Assembly (NCBI GenBank): GCA_964556895.1
Contig: CAZKYC010000032.1
Location: forward strand, 1-45,238
DNA length: 45,238 nt
DNA from: Hinthialibacter sp964556895
GTDB taxonomy: Bacteria; Hinthialibacterota; Hinthialibacteria; Hinthialibacterales; Hinthialibacteraceae
Reading direction: 5' to 3'
Shown: positions 23,389-31,982 of the stretch, in pieces
Layout of the letters: every line of letters begins with the position of its first letter
Position numbering within the stretch: position 1 is the first letter of the stretch
Program-made: the position numbers and the translations under genes
Notes under the pieces: model-generated
What the model was told of the DNA's origin: nothing
Database searches by the model: none
Seen by the model: only the letters and a program-made list of their open reading frames with translations

Positions 23389-24015
23389 ATGATGAACCGA
23401 AAAGAAAGAGAACATGCGTTTACCTTAATTGAACTTCTCATTGTTGTAGCCATCATCGGCATTCTGGCGGCAATCGCTGTACCCAATTTCTTGAATGCCC
23501 AAATCCGCGCAAAGATCGCCCGTGTACAATCTGACATGCGCAGCATGGGCACCTCAATCGAGATGTACCGTCTCGACAACAACAAGACGCCGCCGTGGAG
23601 AAAGAACCGCGTTACTGGCAGCGACGCGATTCACCCCAACCAGATTCGCTTTTATCGCCTCACCACACCAGTCTCCTATATGTCGTCGATTCCCCAAGAC
23701 CCATACGTCTCGTTCCACGATGCAGCGGGCTATGAAAAATGGGGCACTGCTTATGACTATGTCGACAATATGGACGAAGACGACGGCGGGCATTCCAATG
23801 CCTACGGCTATACCTGGCGCATCAACAGCTGGGGGCCGGATATGATTAACCATTGCGCGGGGACATGCAACGGCGGCCCGGGCTGCCCCAACGGAAAGGC
23901 GCTGTTCTTATACGCTTCCTCAAACGGGCTCACCAGCATTGGCGACATCGTCAGAGTTGGCTCTAAGGGCGGGCGCTTCTCTCATGTGAATTGTGATATA
24001 ACAAACAATCTTTAA
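23389..24015 (+). CDS. Type II/IV pseudopilin (GspG-like) with Ala at the -1 cleavage position
   Basis: 208 residues. The class III leader MMNRKEREHA is followed by FTLIELLIVVAIIGILAAIAV and PNFLNAQIRAK, the N-terminal pilin helix with Glu5. The residue before Phe1 is Ala rather than the usual Gly. The C-terminal domain shares RLTTPVSYMSSIPQDP and YASSNGLTSIGDI with the next gene, and is Gly/Asn/Trp-rich with several cysteines. Pseudopilins of this shape assemble into type II secretion or type IV-like fibres after cleavage by prepilin peptidase. The start is the first of two adjacent ATGs, with GGGG nearby. It has its own terminator. Confidence 0.9.
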   Translation: MMNRKEREHAFTLIELLIVVAIIGILAAIAVPNFLNAQIRAKIARVQSDMRSMGTSIEMYRLDNNKTPPWRKNRVTGSDAIHPNQIRFYRLTTPVSYMSSIPQDPYVSFHDAAGYEKWGTAYDYVDNMDEDDGGHSNAYGYTWRINSWGPDMINHCAGTCNGGPGCPNGKALFLYASSNGLTSIGDIVRVGSKGGRFSHVNCDITNNL

Positions 24016-24046
24016 TAAACCGTTTTGTTTATTAACCCAAAATCAG

Positions 24047-24081
24047 ACAGGCGCGTTAGCAACAATGCGCCTGTTTTTTTT
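24047..24081 (+). terminator. Terminator of the first pseudopilin gene
   Basis: ACAGGCGC pairs with GCGCCTGT around a 12-base loop and runs directly into an eight-T tract. Confidence 0.88.
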
Positions 24082-24205
24082 GTCTGTTCACTTGAAGATA
24101 CGCTAGAAGCGACAATAATATATCCATCAATCAATTTTTTTATTGTTTTGAACATAGGTTTCAGACAGCTCAACAAAGAAAAAAACAACAGGAGACATCG
24201 GGGAA

Positions 24206-24814
24206 ATGAAAAAAGGGTTTACTCTCATTGAACTACTCATCGTCGTAGCCATTATCGGCATTCTGGCGGCAATCGCCGTACCCAACTTCTTGAATGCCCA
24301 AATCCGCGCAAAAGTCGCCCGCACCGTTTCAGACATGAAGACGATCGCCACATCGTTGCAAATGTATGAAATGGACAACAACGCATTGCCGCCATGCAAC
24401 AAGGCTCGGGTTGCGGGAAGCGGCGACTACTTTCACCCAAACGATATTCGTCTCTATCGTTTGACGACTCCAGTATCTTACTTGTCATCGATCCCATTAG
24501 ATCCGTTTGCTGGTGAGAACCTCAGTGACTTTGCACAATGGGGCAATGGATATGACTACGTCAATTCATATCAAGATGCTGATTCTGGCAGCTGGCGCGC
24601 ATCTGGCGCCTGGGGCTATATGTGGCGCCTCAATGCGTGGGGCCCCGACGGCGTAAACGGCTGGGGCGGTCAACGCACAGGCAAATGCCCAAACGGCAAG
24701 CCTGACTTTGTTTATCACACCTCAAATGGTCTTGTCAGTGTGGGCGACATTCTTTGGGTCGGCCCCAAAGACGGCCATCAAAACGTAGACTGCACCATCA
24801 CCAACGGCGTATAA
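24206..24814 (+). CDS. Type II/IV pseudopilin (GspG-like)
   Basis: 202 residues. The leader is only MKKG, with the canonical Gly before FTLIELLIVVAIIGILAAIA and PNFLNAQIRAK. It is a tandem paralogue of the preceding gene: the same first helix, RLTTPVSYLSSIPLDP in the middle and YHTSNGLVSVGDI near the end, with an expanded GSWRASGAWGYMWRLNAWG section. CAGGAG precedes the ATG by 11 bases. Separated from the first pilin by a terminator, so independently expressed. No pilin-assembly ATPase or secretin gene is in the window. Confidence 0.93.
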   Translation: MKKGFTLIELLIVVAIIGILAAIAVPNFLNAQIRAKVARTVSDMKTIATSLQMYEMDNNALPPCNKARVAGSGDYFHPNDIRLYRLTTPVSYLSSIPLDPFAGENLSDFAQWGNGYDYVNSYQDADSGSWRASGAWGYMWRLNAWGPDGVNGWGGQRTGKCPNGKPDFVYHTSNGLVSVGDILWVGPKDGHQNVDCTITNGV

Positions 24815-24842
24815 ACGAATACCACTCAGAAATCTATTTGAT

Positions 24843-24871
24843 CGGGGCGTGGGTTTCACGCCCCGGTTTTT
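24843..24871 (+). terminator. Terminator of the second pseudopilin gene
   Basis: CGGGGCGTG pairs perfectly with CACGCCCCG around a five-base loop, followed by GTTTTTG. It separates the pilin from the convergent membrane-protein gene. Confidence 0.88.
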
Positions 24872-24885
24872 GTTCTATTGATTAT

Positions 24886-26301
24886 TTAGTCATGATCCAC
24901 CCCCACCCAAGCGCCTCCCACATTGGTAATATGCCAAAGCCGCCAGCCGCTGAAGAGGGTCGCGCCGACCAACGAGACAAACGCGGCCGGCCATAGCGAG
25001 AGAGGATACTGACGCATCATTCGCACCCACCACAAATCAAGATCATCAAATGTAATATAGTCAGGATGGCCTATCGGTTTCGCGAGCAACTCAAAAAAGC
25101 CCGGGGCTGATGTGAAGGTTTGATAGGCGCCGGTATGGGCGTACACTCCCGGCCAGTTATACACCATGCCCCACAAAAACGCGGCGAGTGTGAAGGCTTT
25201 CCAACCCCAATGGGTGTCTCTGGATAGTAAGTGCACGCCCGGCAAGAGGCAAAACGGCAGCAAGAAATACATATGCCTTGGGCCCCAACAACGCCCGCCA
25301 TGCCACATGTGTGATTTCCCATAGAGAACCAGATAGGCGGCAAGAATGGCGAAGCACATAACCCAAAACACGATCAGGCTTTTTTTTCTTGAAACAGACA
25401 CTGAAAATACGAATAACAGGCATAGCGGCGAGTAGGGTATTAATCCCTTGCCCCACCCCCAAAGCAAATTGGGAATACTGACAATCAAGGGGTAATTAAA
25501 TTCCAGATCAGCGTAGTTTTCTAAGAAGAAGACGCCAAAACGAATGTAGTTATGCCATCCCCATATGACGACGCCGATTACCCCACCAACAAAAAACGCG
25601 CCCGCCCGCAAGGCGCGGTCTTTCATGGCGCCGGTTGCAATCGCGAACAGCCCCAACAACGCAAACGCGATGACGATATCTTCGCGCAGATTGATTCCAA
25701 CCACTGTACAGCTAGCGATTCCAATGAGGCATGAACGCTTTTTGCGGCTTTGATGGCGAAGAATACACTCAAGTAAAATCAATAACACCGCGGTGGTCGC
25801 AGTCAAGCGAAACAGCGTCTGGCTGTAGGGCCAGAATGAGGTTCCCCAAATCAACGCAATCGACAGCAAGACAGACGGCGCCTGCTCGCCGCCGATCAAG
25901 CGGCAGTTGCGATAAAATAACACGCCCGTTAGCGCTGTGATACACAGGCTGCCCCACAGGCAGGCGAAGAAATGGGCGCCCTTAAAAAACACCGGATGAT
26001 GACCAAACACCCAATACAACACTTCGCCCAAGTAATACCAGGGCGCCATCATCAACGGGAACGCGATTCCATAGCGGCTGTAGTATTTCCCGTCAGGGCC
26101 TTCGAGCGCCTGGAAGCCCGGCATGGCCTCCAGGCTGCCTCGTTGGGCGATTGAGTCCACCACCTGCATGATGAGGTTTTCGTCGACGAAAGAGCCATGC
26201 CCGGCGAAGGTGATCGACAACCCCAGCGTCAAAAAAACAAGCAGCCAAAATTGAAGGTTGGGGTCTTCGTCAAAAAGTGGTTGGTTATTATTTTGATTCA
26301 T
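24886..26301 (-). CDS. Polytopic membrane protein resembling GT-C glycosyltransferases
   Basis: 471 residues with about 10-11 predicted helices. The first periplasmic loop begins after helix 1 with SFVDENLIMQVVDSIAQRGS, comparable to the acidic catalytic loop of lipid-linked sugar (GT39/ArnT-like) transferases; YYSRYGIAFPLMMAPWYYLG follows. Near residue 350 the segment MWHGGRCWGPRHMYFLLPF matches the GPR-type motif seen in this superfamily. This suggests transfer of a lipid-linked sugar outside the membrane; substrate unknown. It is the last gene of a minus-strand run with Nudix and pseudopilin-like genes, 62 bp after the latter. Confidence 0.65.
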   Translation of the reverse strand: MNQNNNQPLFDEDPNLQFWLLVFLTLGLSITFAGHGSFVDENLIMQVVDSIAQRGSLEAMPGFQALEGPDGKYYSRYGIAFPLMMAPWYYLGEVLYWVFGHHPVFFKGAHFFACLWGSLCITALTGVLFYRNCRLIGGEQAPSVLLSIALIWGTSFWPYSQTLFRLTATTAVLLILLECILRHQSRKKRSCLIGIASCTVVGINLREDIVIAFALLGLFAIATGAMKDRALRAGAFFVGGVIGVVIWGWHNYIRFGVFFLENYADLEFNYPLIVSIPNLLWGWGKGLIPYSPLCLLFVFSVSVSRKKSLIVFWVMCFAILAAYLVLYGKSHMWHGGRCWGPRHMYFLLPFCLLPGVHLLSRDTHWGWKAFTLAAFLWGMVYNWPGVYAHTGAYQTFTSAPGFFELLAKPIGHPDYITFDDLDLWWVRMMRQYPLSLWPAAFVSLVGATLFSGWRLWHITNVGGAWVGVDHD

Positions 26302-26363
26302 CCTTGATACTCACCCACCCCCAAAATTTGGAGGGAGGAGAAACCATTCAATAATACACTACA

Positions 26364-27002
26364 TTACAATCTTTCAATCTCTATTTCCGGCCCAACCAAC
26401 TCAACGGTTGGCGGGCGCGTCCACGGCGAGTGGTTGCCAAAAATGTCGAGGTAAAAAAAGCCGCCGCTAATTAGCCCATTCGATGGAGCATAATAAAACT
26501 CGGGCTTCATCATCGCCTGGCCCGCTTCGAAATGATACCGTTTGACCAAGACATCTTCAGAGGGCGTGATGTTATCTAAATTGGCGACGACCGCGACCAC
26601 CACCGATTTGTAGGACGAGGTTGGAAAAACCGAAATCACATCAAACGAACAACGCTGGCTGTACTGCAAATCCACCCAATCACTGGGCAAATCGAGACCG
26701 TCAGGCGCGGCGGGATGGAGAAAGAACTGCATGTAGTCATAGTTCAAATTGTTAAACAGAATGACGCCGTCTTTGTTCCAGATCGTGTCCTGGCGGCCTT
26801 CTGAGACAGGCGCGGGATAGTGTTGATGTTCATTCTGATAGCGTTGAATGGCGTTGAGAACTCTCGCCAGGCCGTCATAGACCAATGCGGGCGTTTGCGC
26901 GTCTTGGCTTCTAAAAAAAGCAGGTATAGTGATGGAGAGAATACCACACAGCGTAACCAAAACAAACGCAATTTCAATTGAACGCTTACGAAAGCGCTTC
27001 AT
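26364..27002 (-). CDS. Degenerate pseudopilin-like protein
   Basis: 212 residues, not assignable by function at first sight, but its N-terminal helix (IEIAFVLVTLCGILSITIPA then FFRSQ) aligns with the pilin helix IELLIVVAIIGILAAIAVPN of the two genes nearby, keeping Ile-Glu, GIL, Pro and Gln. The leader is basic (KRFRKRS) without the Gly-Phe cleavage site. The C-terminal segment FYYAPSNGLISGG repeats the YxxSNGLxSxG motif of both pilins. It is therefore probably a pilin relative that stays membrane anchored. Its ATG overlaps the Nudix stop (ATGA), implying coupled translation. Confidence 0.6.
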   Translation of the reverse strand: MKRFRKRSIEIAFVLVTLCGILSITIPAFFRSQDAQTPALVYDGLARVLNAIQRYQNEHQHYPAPVSEGRQDTIWNKDGVILFNNLNYDYMQFFLHPAAPDGLDLPSDWVDLQYSQRCSFDVISVFPTSSYKSVVVAVVANLDNITPSEDVLVKRYHFEAGQAMMKPEFYYAPSNGLISGGFFYLDIFGNHSPWTRPPTVELVGPEIEIERL

Positions 27003-27598
27003 GATTTCAAAAGATAATCATCAATGACAAATTGCGACCAGGTTTCATAGTCAACGCCGTCGTTGAGCTGGTCAAGAGGCTTCCACTCGCCGCGGCCTAA
27101 TGCTGACTCGCGCAGTTTGACTTCTGGCTCTGGTAAGTGGGCTTCATAGACAACGCCCAGGTGATATTGGCCGACCTCGACCTCATCGTCATTGAGAAGG
27201 CCCACCAGCGACAATTCGACAGGCTGGTCGAACTCGATCTCTTCACGCAACTCGCGCATGGCCGCTTCTTCTAGCCGCTCGTGTTGATCGGTAAATAGAT
27301 TTTCATCTCTCGGATTAATATGCCCGCCGACGCCAATGGAATACATGTGATGCAGCCGGTCTTCGCCGCCGCGTTTGGTTCGCCAATAGCGAAAGGCCTG
27401 GCCTTGGCTGCGCAAGACGATATAGGGGATGATCTGCTTGTATGATTTGTCGTTCTCCATCGGCGCGCGCAGTTTGAATGAGCATTGCGGCGCCCAGGCG
27501 GCGAGGTCAGTGCTCTCGGCTAAACGGAACCCGCGAAACGGCAAGAAGCCGTCGAGCGCTAAACGTGGGATGACTAAAACGTGTTCGTGAGATGGCAT
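26999..27598 (-). CDS. Nudix hydrolase
   Basis: 199 residues from the ATG at 27598; a longer reading frame begins inside the repeat at 27612-27661 and is rejected. The Nudix box lies in SIGVGGHINPRDEN followed by AAMRELREEIEF: the core RELREE and the terminal hydrophobic residue are intact, but the spacing from the Gly to the Arg is longer than the usual G-x5-E-x7, because of a loop (LFTDQHERLEE). Nudix enzymes cleave nucleoside diphosphates linked to another group; the substrate is unknown. It overlaps the pseudopilin-like gene by four bases. Confidence 0.82.
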   Translation of the reverse strand: MPSHEHVLVIPRLALDGFLPFRGFRLAESTDLAAWAPQCSFKLRAPMENDKSYKQIIPYIVLRSQGQAFRYWRTKRGGEDRLHHMYSIGVGGHINPRDENLFTDQHERLEEAAMRELREEIEFDQPVELSLVGLLNDDEVEVGQYHLGVVYEAHLPEPEVKLRESALGRGEWKPLDQLNDGVDYETWSQFVIDDYLLKS

Positions 27599-27611
27599 AA
27601 GACACTCGGTT

Positions 27612-27661
27612 TGATCCCCCGGCGTCTTCGACGCCACCCCCCTTAAAAAGGGGGGGCTATG
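27612..27661. repeat. Dispersed palindromic repeat, copy 2 (GGCGTC/C-run/G-run type)
   Basis: GGCGTC-TTC-GACGCC is a perfect six-bp hairpin; it is followed by CCCCCC-TTAAAAA-GGGGGGG. The order and spacing match 20229-20283. It lies between the UbiD and Nudix genes. Confidence 0.65.
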
Positions 27662-27670
27662 GAAACCAAT

Positions 27671-29179
27671 TTACTCAGCCCGGTCTTCGGGCCAGATTTT
27701 AAATTGCTTGCGCTTCGAATCTTCCAGCGAAATGGGGATGCCCAACTGGTTCCAGAGTTCGTCAATTTTGGTTTTCACGCTGCTCAACATGTCGATGTCA
27801 GGCGGCCACTCGCGCTCAAAGCCTTCCTGAGGCAGTTTTCGCGTAGCGTCAATCACCATCTTTGAGCCAAAGCCCGGGTATTCTGATGAATTGTCTAACA
27901 CATCCACCGGGCCGCGCACGACCTGCAGGTCGCGTTCCGCCGCGAAGTTGTTGGCGACGCGCCACAACACCTCGCCGGGGTTATGGACGTTCACATGGCC
28001 GTCAACCACGATGATGTTTTTGGTCAACGACAAGAGGCCCGTTCCCCAAAAGGCGTGGGCGACCTTGAAGCCTTGGCCGGGGTATGATTTGTTGATCGCC
28101 ACAATCGCCAGGCTGTGGAACCCGCCCTCGACTGGAAGGCTCATATCGACAATCTCAGGGAACGTCATCTGAATCAACGGCATGAAGATGCGCTCAGTGG
28201 CCTGGCCCAGGTAGGCGTCTTCCATCGGCGGGATGCCGACAATGGTGGACGGGTAAATCGCGTCTTTGGCGCGGGTGATGCATTCCACATGAAAGACGGG
28301 GTACATATCCGCCAGCGAATAGTAGCCCGTATGGTCGCCGAATGGGCCTTCCATTCGCTGTTCCATCGGGTCGATCCACCCTTCAATCACGATGTCAGCG
28401 TCGGCGGGCGCCTCAACATCACTGGTTTCACACTTCACCATTTCGACAGATTGTTGGCGAAGAAACCCTGTAAACAAAATCTCGTCAATATTGGGCGGCA
28501 AGGGAGCCGAGGCCCCATACAACAAGGCAGGGTCTCCACCCAACGCCACCGCGACCGGCATGCGCTGGTTTTTCTTATAAAACTCGCGAAAGTGAGAGGC
28601 GCCGACTTTGTGAATCTGCCAGTGCATGCCGGTGGTGTGGGCGTCAAACACCTGGATGCGATAGAGGCCGACATTGCGGATGCCGGTGATAGGGTCGCGG
28701 GTATAGACCTGCCCCAGCGTAATGTAGGGGCCGCCGTCTTTGGGCCAGCAGGTCTGAACGGGGATATCATACAGGCTCGCCTGGTCGCCTTTTCGAATGA
28801 CCTCTTTACAGCGGCCGGTGTTGACTTTTTTTGGCGCAAACCCGGCGACCTCTTTGAGCTGCATCAACATGGCCAGCTTTTCCCACAGGGTTCCGGGCGG
28901 TTTGGTTTTGGTGAGTTTGCGGATGCGCTCGGCGATCTCGTCTATATGGTCGACGCCCAGCGCCATCGCCATGCGTTTCTCAGACCCATAGGCGTTGATC
29001 AACAGGGGGATGTCAGAGCCTTCAGGGTTGGTAAACAACAACGCCGGGCCGCCTGATTTCATGACGCGGTCGGCGATTTCGGTCATTTCAAGAACGGGCG
29101 AGATGGGCTGATTGATCTCAACCAGCTCATTTTCACGAATCAGTCTTGAGACAAAATCTCTTAAGTTTCGATAGGCCAT
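27671..29179 (-). CDS. UbiD family decarboxylase
   Basis: 502 residues from the ATG at 29179, matching the family length; a longer frame adds 12 residues. The prenylated-FMN site is visible: GIRNVGLYRIQV (Asn169, Arg174 region) and RMEGPFGDHTGYY with the catalytic Glu277. Other family segments are TRDPITGIRN, WPPDIDML and YPGFGSKMVIDATRK. UbiD enzymes reversibly decarboxylate aromatic or alpha,beta-unsaturated acids; the substrate may be a quinone precursor or another aromatic acid. No UbiX or quinone genes are beside it. A minus-strand TACAAT at 29189-29194 lies only nine bases before the ATG, so the mRNA may be nearly leaderless. Confidence 0.9.
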   Translation of the reverse strand: MAYRNLRDFVSRLIRENELVEINQPISPVLEMTEIADRVMKSGGPALLFTNPEGSDIPLLINAYGSEKRMAMALGVDHIDEIAERIRKLTKTKPPGTLWEKLAMLMQLKEVAGFAPKKVNTGRCKEVIRKGDQASLYDIPVQTCWPKDGGPYITLGQVYTRDPITGIRNVGLYRIQVFDAHTTGMHWQIHKVGASHFREFYKKNQRMPVAVALGGDPALLYGASAPLPPNIDEILFTGFLRQQSVEMVKCETSDVEAPADADIVIEGWIDPMEQRMEGPFGDHTGYYSLADMYPVFHVECITRAKDAIYPSTIVGIPPMEDAYLGQATERIFMPLIQMTFPEIVDMSLPVEGGFHSLAIVAINKSYPGQGFKVAHAFWGTGLLSLTKNIIVVDGHVNVHNPGEVLWRVANNFAAERDLQVVRGPVDVLDNSSEYPGFGSKMVIDATRKLPQEGFEREWPPDIDMLSSVKTKIDELWNQLGIPISLEDSKRKQFKIWPEDRAE

Positions 29180-29324
29180 AATAGGTTTATTGTACAAGAT
29201 TTGGTTGTGGCGCAAGTGGTAGCCATTGTAGACTAAAGCAGGTGTAAAATCAGCGTGAGCCTGTTTATTTTTATAAAGAGCTAAAAAAACACAACGCGGC
29301 TTACGACAAAAACCTAGTACAACC

Positions 29325-29356
29325 AGGCGATTTCTTTCGTTAGAAAGTCATCGCCT
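29325..29356 (-). terminator. Possible weak terminator of the NTF2-like gene
   Basis: AGGCGAT pairs with ATCGCCT, enclosing an inner CTTTC/GAAAG stem. A TTTTT tract follows on the minus strand only about 12 bases later, so the terminator is weak. Confidence 0.35.
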
Positions 29357-29367
29357 AGATTCATCGG

Positions 29368-30111
29368 TCACTGTGGTTGGACGGTATAGATTACCCAACG
29401 CCCGTGGTCGAGTTTAAGGCGATAGAGGTCGGTTTCGTGTTTTTCTGATTTATTGCCTTCTTTGACTTTCTTTGACGCGATGACCTCGGCTTCGCCGCCG
29501 ATGACATCGCTCGACTCAATGCCTTGAAAGTCAACCCGCATGCCGCCATTGGCGAGGCTGTTTTTATACGAAGCATGGCGCGCGTCAATATATTGCTCGC
29601 GGCTGATCTGCATAAAATCGGGGCTGAAGCAGTCAAATTCGGCGCCGAATTTTTGTTGGTTCCAACAATCAATATACCGCTTGACGACTTCTTCGGGTTT
29701 GAAACCGACGATGTGAGTGACTTTGGGTTCGGGGCGGCGCTCTTCGTCGCCATTGTCGCCCTCTTCGCCTTCAATAATCTCGACGTTGACGCCTTGAGAA
29801 TCATCGCTGCTGACGACTGAACTTACTTTTAATTTGCCTTTGGATTTTGGGGTCTCTTTTTTCAGATATGAATCGAGTGGTTTATCGCCAACAGTCATTT
29901 TGCGAAGCGACTTAAAGCGTCCTGTTTCAAGGTCGAGTTTCTCAACCAGTTTCATGACGACTTCACGCTCTTCGCCAGAGAGAATATGTCCAGCGTTTTG
30001 AATGAGTTTCTGAAGAGAGTGAGACTGGGCCTCGCTGAGGATTTTGACGTCCTCTTTGGGCATGTCTTCGTCAATTTTATACCGTTGTTGGTTTTCTTGA
30101 TCCGTATTCAT
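29368..30111 (-). CDS. Hypothetical protein with C-terminal NTF2-like domain
   Basis: 247 residues. The first third is helical and charged (KEDVKILSEAQSHSLQKLI, EEREVVMKLVEKLDLETGRF), the middle (100-130) is acidic and low-complexity (GEEGDNGDEERRPEP). Residues from about 138 (EEVVKRYIDCWNQQKFGAEFDCFSPDFMQ) to the end (LYRLKLDHGRWVIYTVQPQ) follow the SnoaL/NTF2 cone fold. No catalytic residues can be argued. AGGA lies six bases before the ATG. It follows the cohesin-like protein gene by 59 bp and may be co-transcribed. Confidence 0.6.
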   Translation of the reverse strand: MNTDQENQQRYKIDEDMPKEDVKILSEAQSHSLQKLIQNAGHILSGEEREVVMKLVEKLDLETGRFKSLRKMTVGDKPLDSYLKKETPKSKGKLKVSSVVSSDDSQGVNVEIIEGEEGDNGDEERRPEPKVTHIVGFKPEEVVKRYIDCWNQQKFGAEFDCFSPDFMQISREQYIDARHASYKNSLANGGMRVDFQGIESSDVIGGEAEVIASKKVKEGNKSEKHETDLYRLKLDHGRWVIYTVQPQ

Positions 30112-30170
30112 AAAACATCCTACATACTTTCATTCAAAGCGCTATTATCTTATCGGGATTCAAGCAATGT

Positions 30171-31976
30171 TCAACCGTTCTCGAGCTCCGAACTCGAACG
30201 GGCTTTTTGGTCTTGCACTGTCCAATACAATGTATTTTCAGTAAATTGGCTAGCCAAGGCCTCTTTTTTCTCATCATACAAATTTAAATTCTTAATTGCC
30301 ACTGTTGCACGTCCCGGTTGTTGCACCTCAAAAAACATCGTAATCAGAGATAAACGGGCATCCTGGCAGGCGCCTGACTCAAGCGCTTGAATGGTTTGGT
30401 TGTTGATCTCACCAGCCGGGTTCGCTAGCGACGGCGTAGCAAGTTGAACATCTAGGGGAACATACGGCGCCCATACCTCGCCCGGCGTCACTCCTAACAA
30501 ACGCAACGACTGGTTGTCAAACTTCATGTCGAATACTGCTGTTTGGACCCGCCCCCCATGTTGGACAAACAAATCAACGCGGATGACCGACCCGACTGTA
30601 GGAAAGCCTGACTCAGCAGGTGTTTGCATGGTCCATTCTAATCCAAGCAACGGCGCCATGCTTTGAAACTGTATGAGGGTCGGAGCGGTCTCAGTGTTGA
30701 GTCGGTATGGATAACTTAACGCTGCATCTTCAAAAAAGAACTGGTCAATGCTCACAGTAGCTGTTGACGACTTAACCCCTGGCGCGGGAGCGACCGGGAC
30801 AACCGCAGCAACGCCGCCGCCATTGGCGCCGCCGACGATGGTCGCCGAACCAGTAGCATGCAAGCGCAATAGCCCTTGGTCGTCTTCATCAACAGAGGCG
30901 GTAATGTTTGGTGTATTGATGCTTCGGCTCCACCAGGGGCCGATAGACACTCGATTGGGCTCAATCATCAAAAGGGCCGGGTCAAATCTGAGTTCGGCGA
31001 CAAAACGCCGCATGTTTTCGGCGCCGTTAATTCGTAACGAGAGATATTTTGACTGGCCCTCAGGGTCGAGCCGAATCATATCAGGGTCTAAGTCAACTTG
31101 AGTGCTCCAACCGGTTGGATACCACCGCGGCGGTTCATCGGAAGAGATCCATTCCAAATCAACGGCGTCAGGTCGTTCCAGCCGTTCGGTCTCTATCGCA
31201 GGCGCGCCGCCGCAGGCATGAATCACGCCAAAATTGTCTAAAACGTAATACCCGTCGCCGAAGGGAGAAAATTCTAAATCAACAGCGCCTGAATTAGACA
31301 GGGTTGGCGCGCTTTGATCTACCTTAGAGGTTGTTTGATCAACGCGATACACCGTTCCCCTTTGGGTCAACACAACCAATTTGTCATCGTAGAATTCAAT
31401 ATCCACTGGTTGATCTTCACCTGAACGAACTTGAGGAAACACCAGCGGCGCTTGTTGGCTGCAAACAACCAGCGAGCCATCTTCAAAAAGTATTGCCATC
31501 CGTCTTTTTGCTGAATCATACTCAATGTCAACCAACAATTTGCCTTGGTTCAAACCACGATATAACACCAGTTCGGGTTGGCGCCCGATTCGTTTGATAT
31601 AGTCATCGACGGCGATCCACCCGCCCGCGCTATTGGGTGTGATTGAAAGAGCAGCAGCGTTGAATTTGGCGTTCAGGGCGATCTGAAGCGGCGGCGCTTG
31701 GCCCATCGGCAAAAGAGCGCCGTCTTGAGTCAACTGATAGCCGCCCAGATCATTGACTTCAAAATCGATAAACATCACCGGATCAGACGACTCCATCCAA
31801 GGGCGTACGATTTCAGGTTCGCCCGACTCGCCCGATGCGGTTCTCGACGCGCCAATCACACCGCCCCAACGGTCTAAAATAAGAAAGGTAGCAGAAGACG
31901 CAGGCGATGCAGTAGACAACAATATCGCCAATATGAAATAGAGCGCTAAACCTCGCGCTGAAAGATACCGAAACAT
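30171..31976 (-). CDS. Secreted beta-propeller-like protein with two cohesin-like domains
   Basis: 601 residues. A Sec signal (LALYFILAILLSTASPASSA) is followed by repeated blade-like units (about 60-290), such as IDFEVNDLGGYQLTQDG, VDIEYDSAKRRMAILFEDGS, VDIEFYDDKLVVLTQRG and VDLEFSPFGDGYYVLDNFG, typical of a propeller. Two cohesin-type modules follow (about 305-455 and 480-590), each with a FDPALL or FDNQSL segment after a VAEL/VFDM strand. Cohesins bind dockerin loops in some bacteria, though cohesin folds also occur as structural modules. It starts six bases from the divergent gene at 31983. Confidence 0.6.
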   Translation of the reverse strand: MFRYLSARGLALYFILAILLSTASPASSATFLILDRWGGVIGASRTASGESGEPEIVRPWMESSDPVMFIDFEVNDLGGYQLTQDGALLPMGQAPPLQIALNAKFNAAALSITPNSAGGWIAVDDYIKRIGRQPELVLYRGLNQGKLLVDIEYDSAKRRMAILFEDGSLVVCSQQAPLVFPQVRSGEDQPVDIEFYDDKLVVLTQRGTVYRVDQTTSKVDQSAPTLSNSGAVDLEFSPFGDGYYVLDNFGVIHACGGAPAIETERLERPDAVDLEWISSDEPPRWYPTGWSTQVDLDPDMIRLDPEGQSKYLSLRINGAENMRRFVAELRFDPALLMIEPNRVSIGPWWSRSINTPNITASVDEDDQGLLRLHATGSATIVGGANGGGVAAVVPVAPAPGVKSSTATVSIDQFFFEDAALSYPYRLNTETAPTLIQFQSMAPLLGLEWTMQTPAESGFPTVGSVIRVDLFVQHGGRVQTAVFDMKFDNQSLRLLGVTPGEVWAPYVPLDVQLATPSLANPAGEINNQTIQALESGACQDARLSLITMFFEVQQPGRATVAIKNLNLYDEKKEALASQFTENTLYWTVQDQKARSSSELENG

Positions 31977-31982
31977 AATGGT

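Noticed and set aside
27599..27637. Upstream extension of the Nudix gene
   Set aside because: The extra 13 codons come from the dispersed repeat; the ATG at 27598 is the sensible start.
28115..29056. A 313-codon open frame antisense to the UbiD gene
   Set aside because: It lies entirely opposite a well-supported UbiD decarboxylase and shows no recognisable domain; it results from codon bias.
30174..30212. Hairpin followed by CTTTTTGG near the 3' end of the cohesin-like gene, resembling a plus-strand terminator
   Set aside because: It lies inside coding sequence and no plus-strand gene ends there; on the minus strand no T-run follows.
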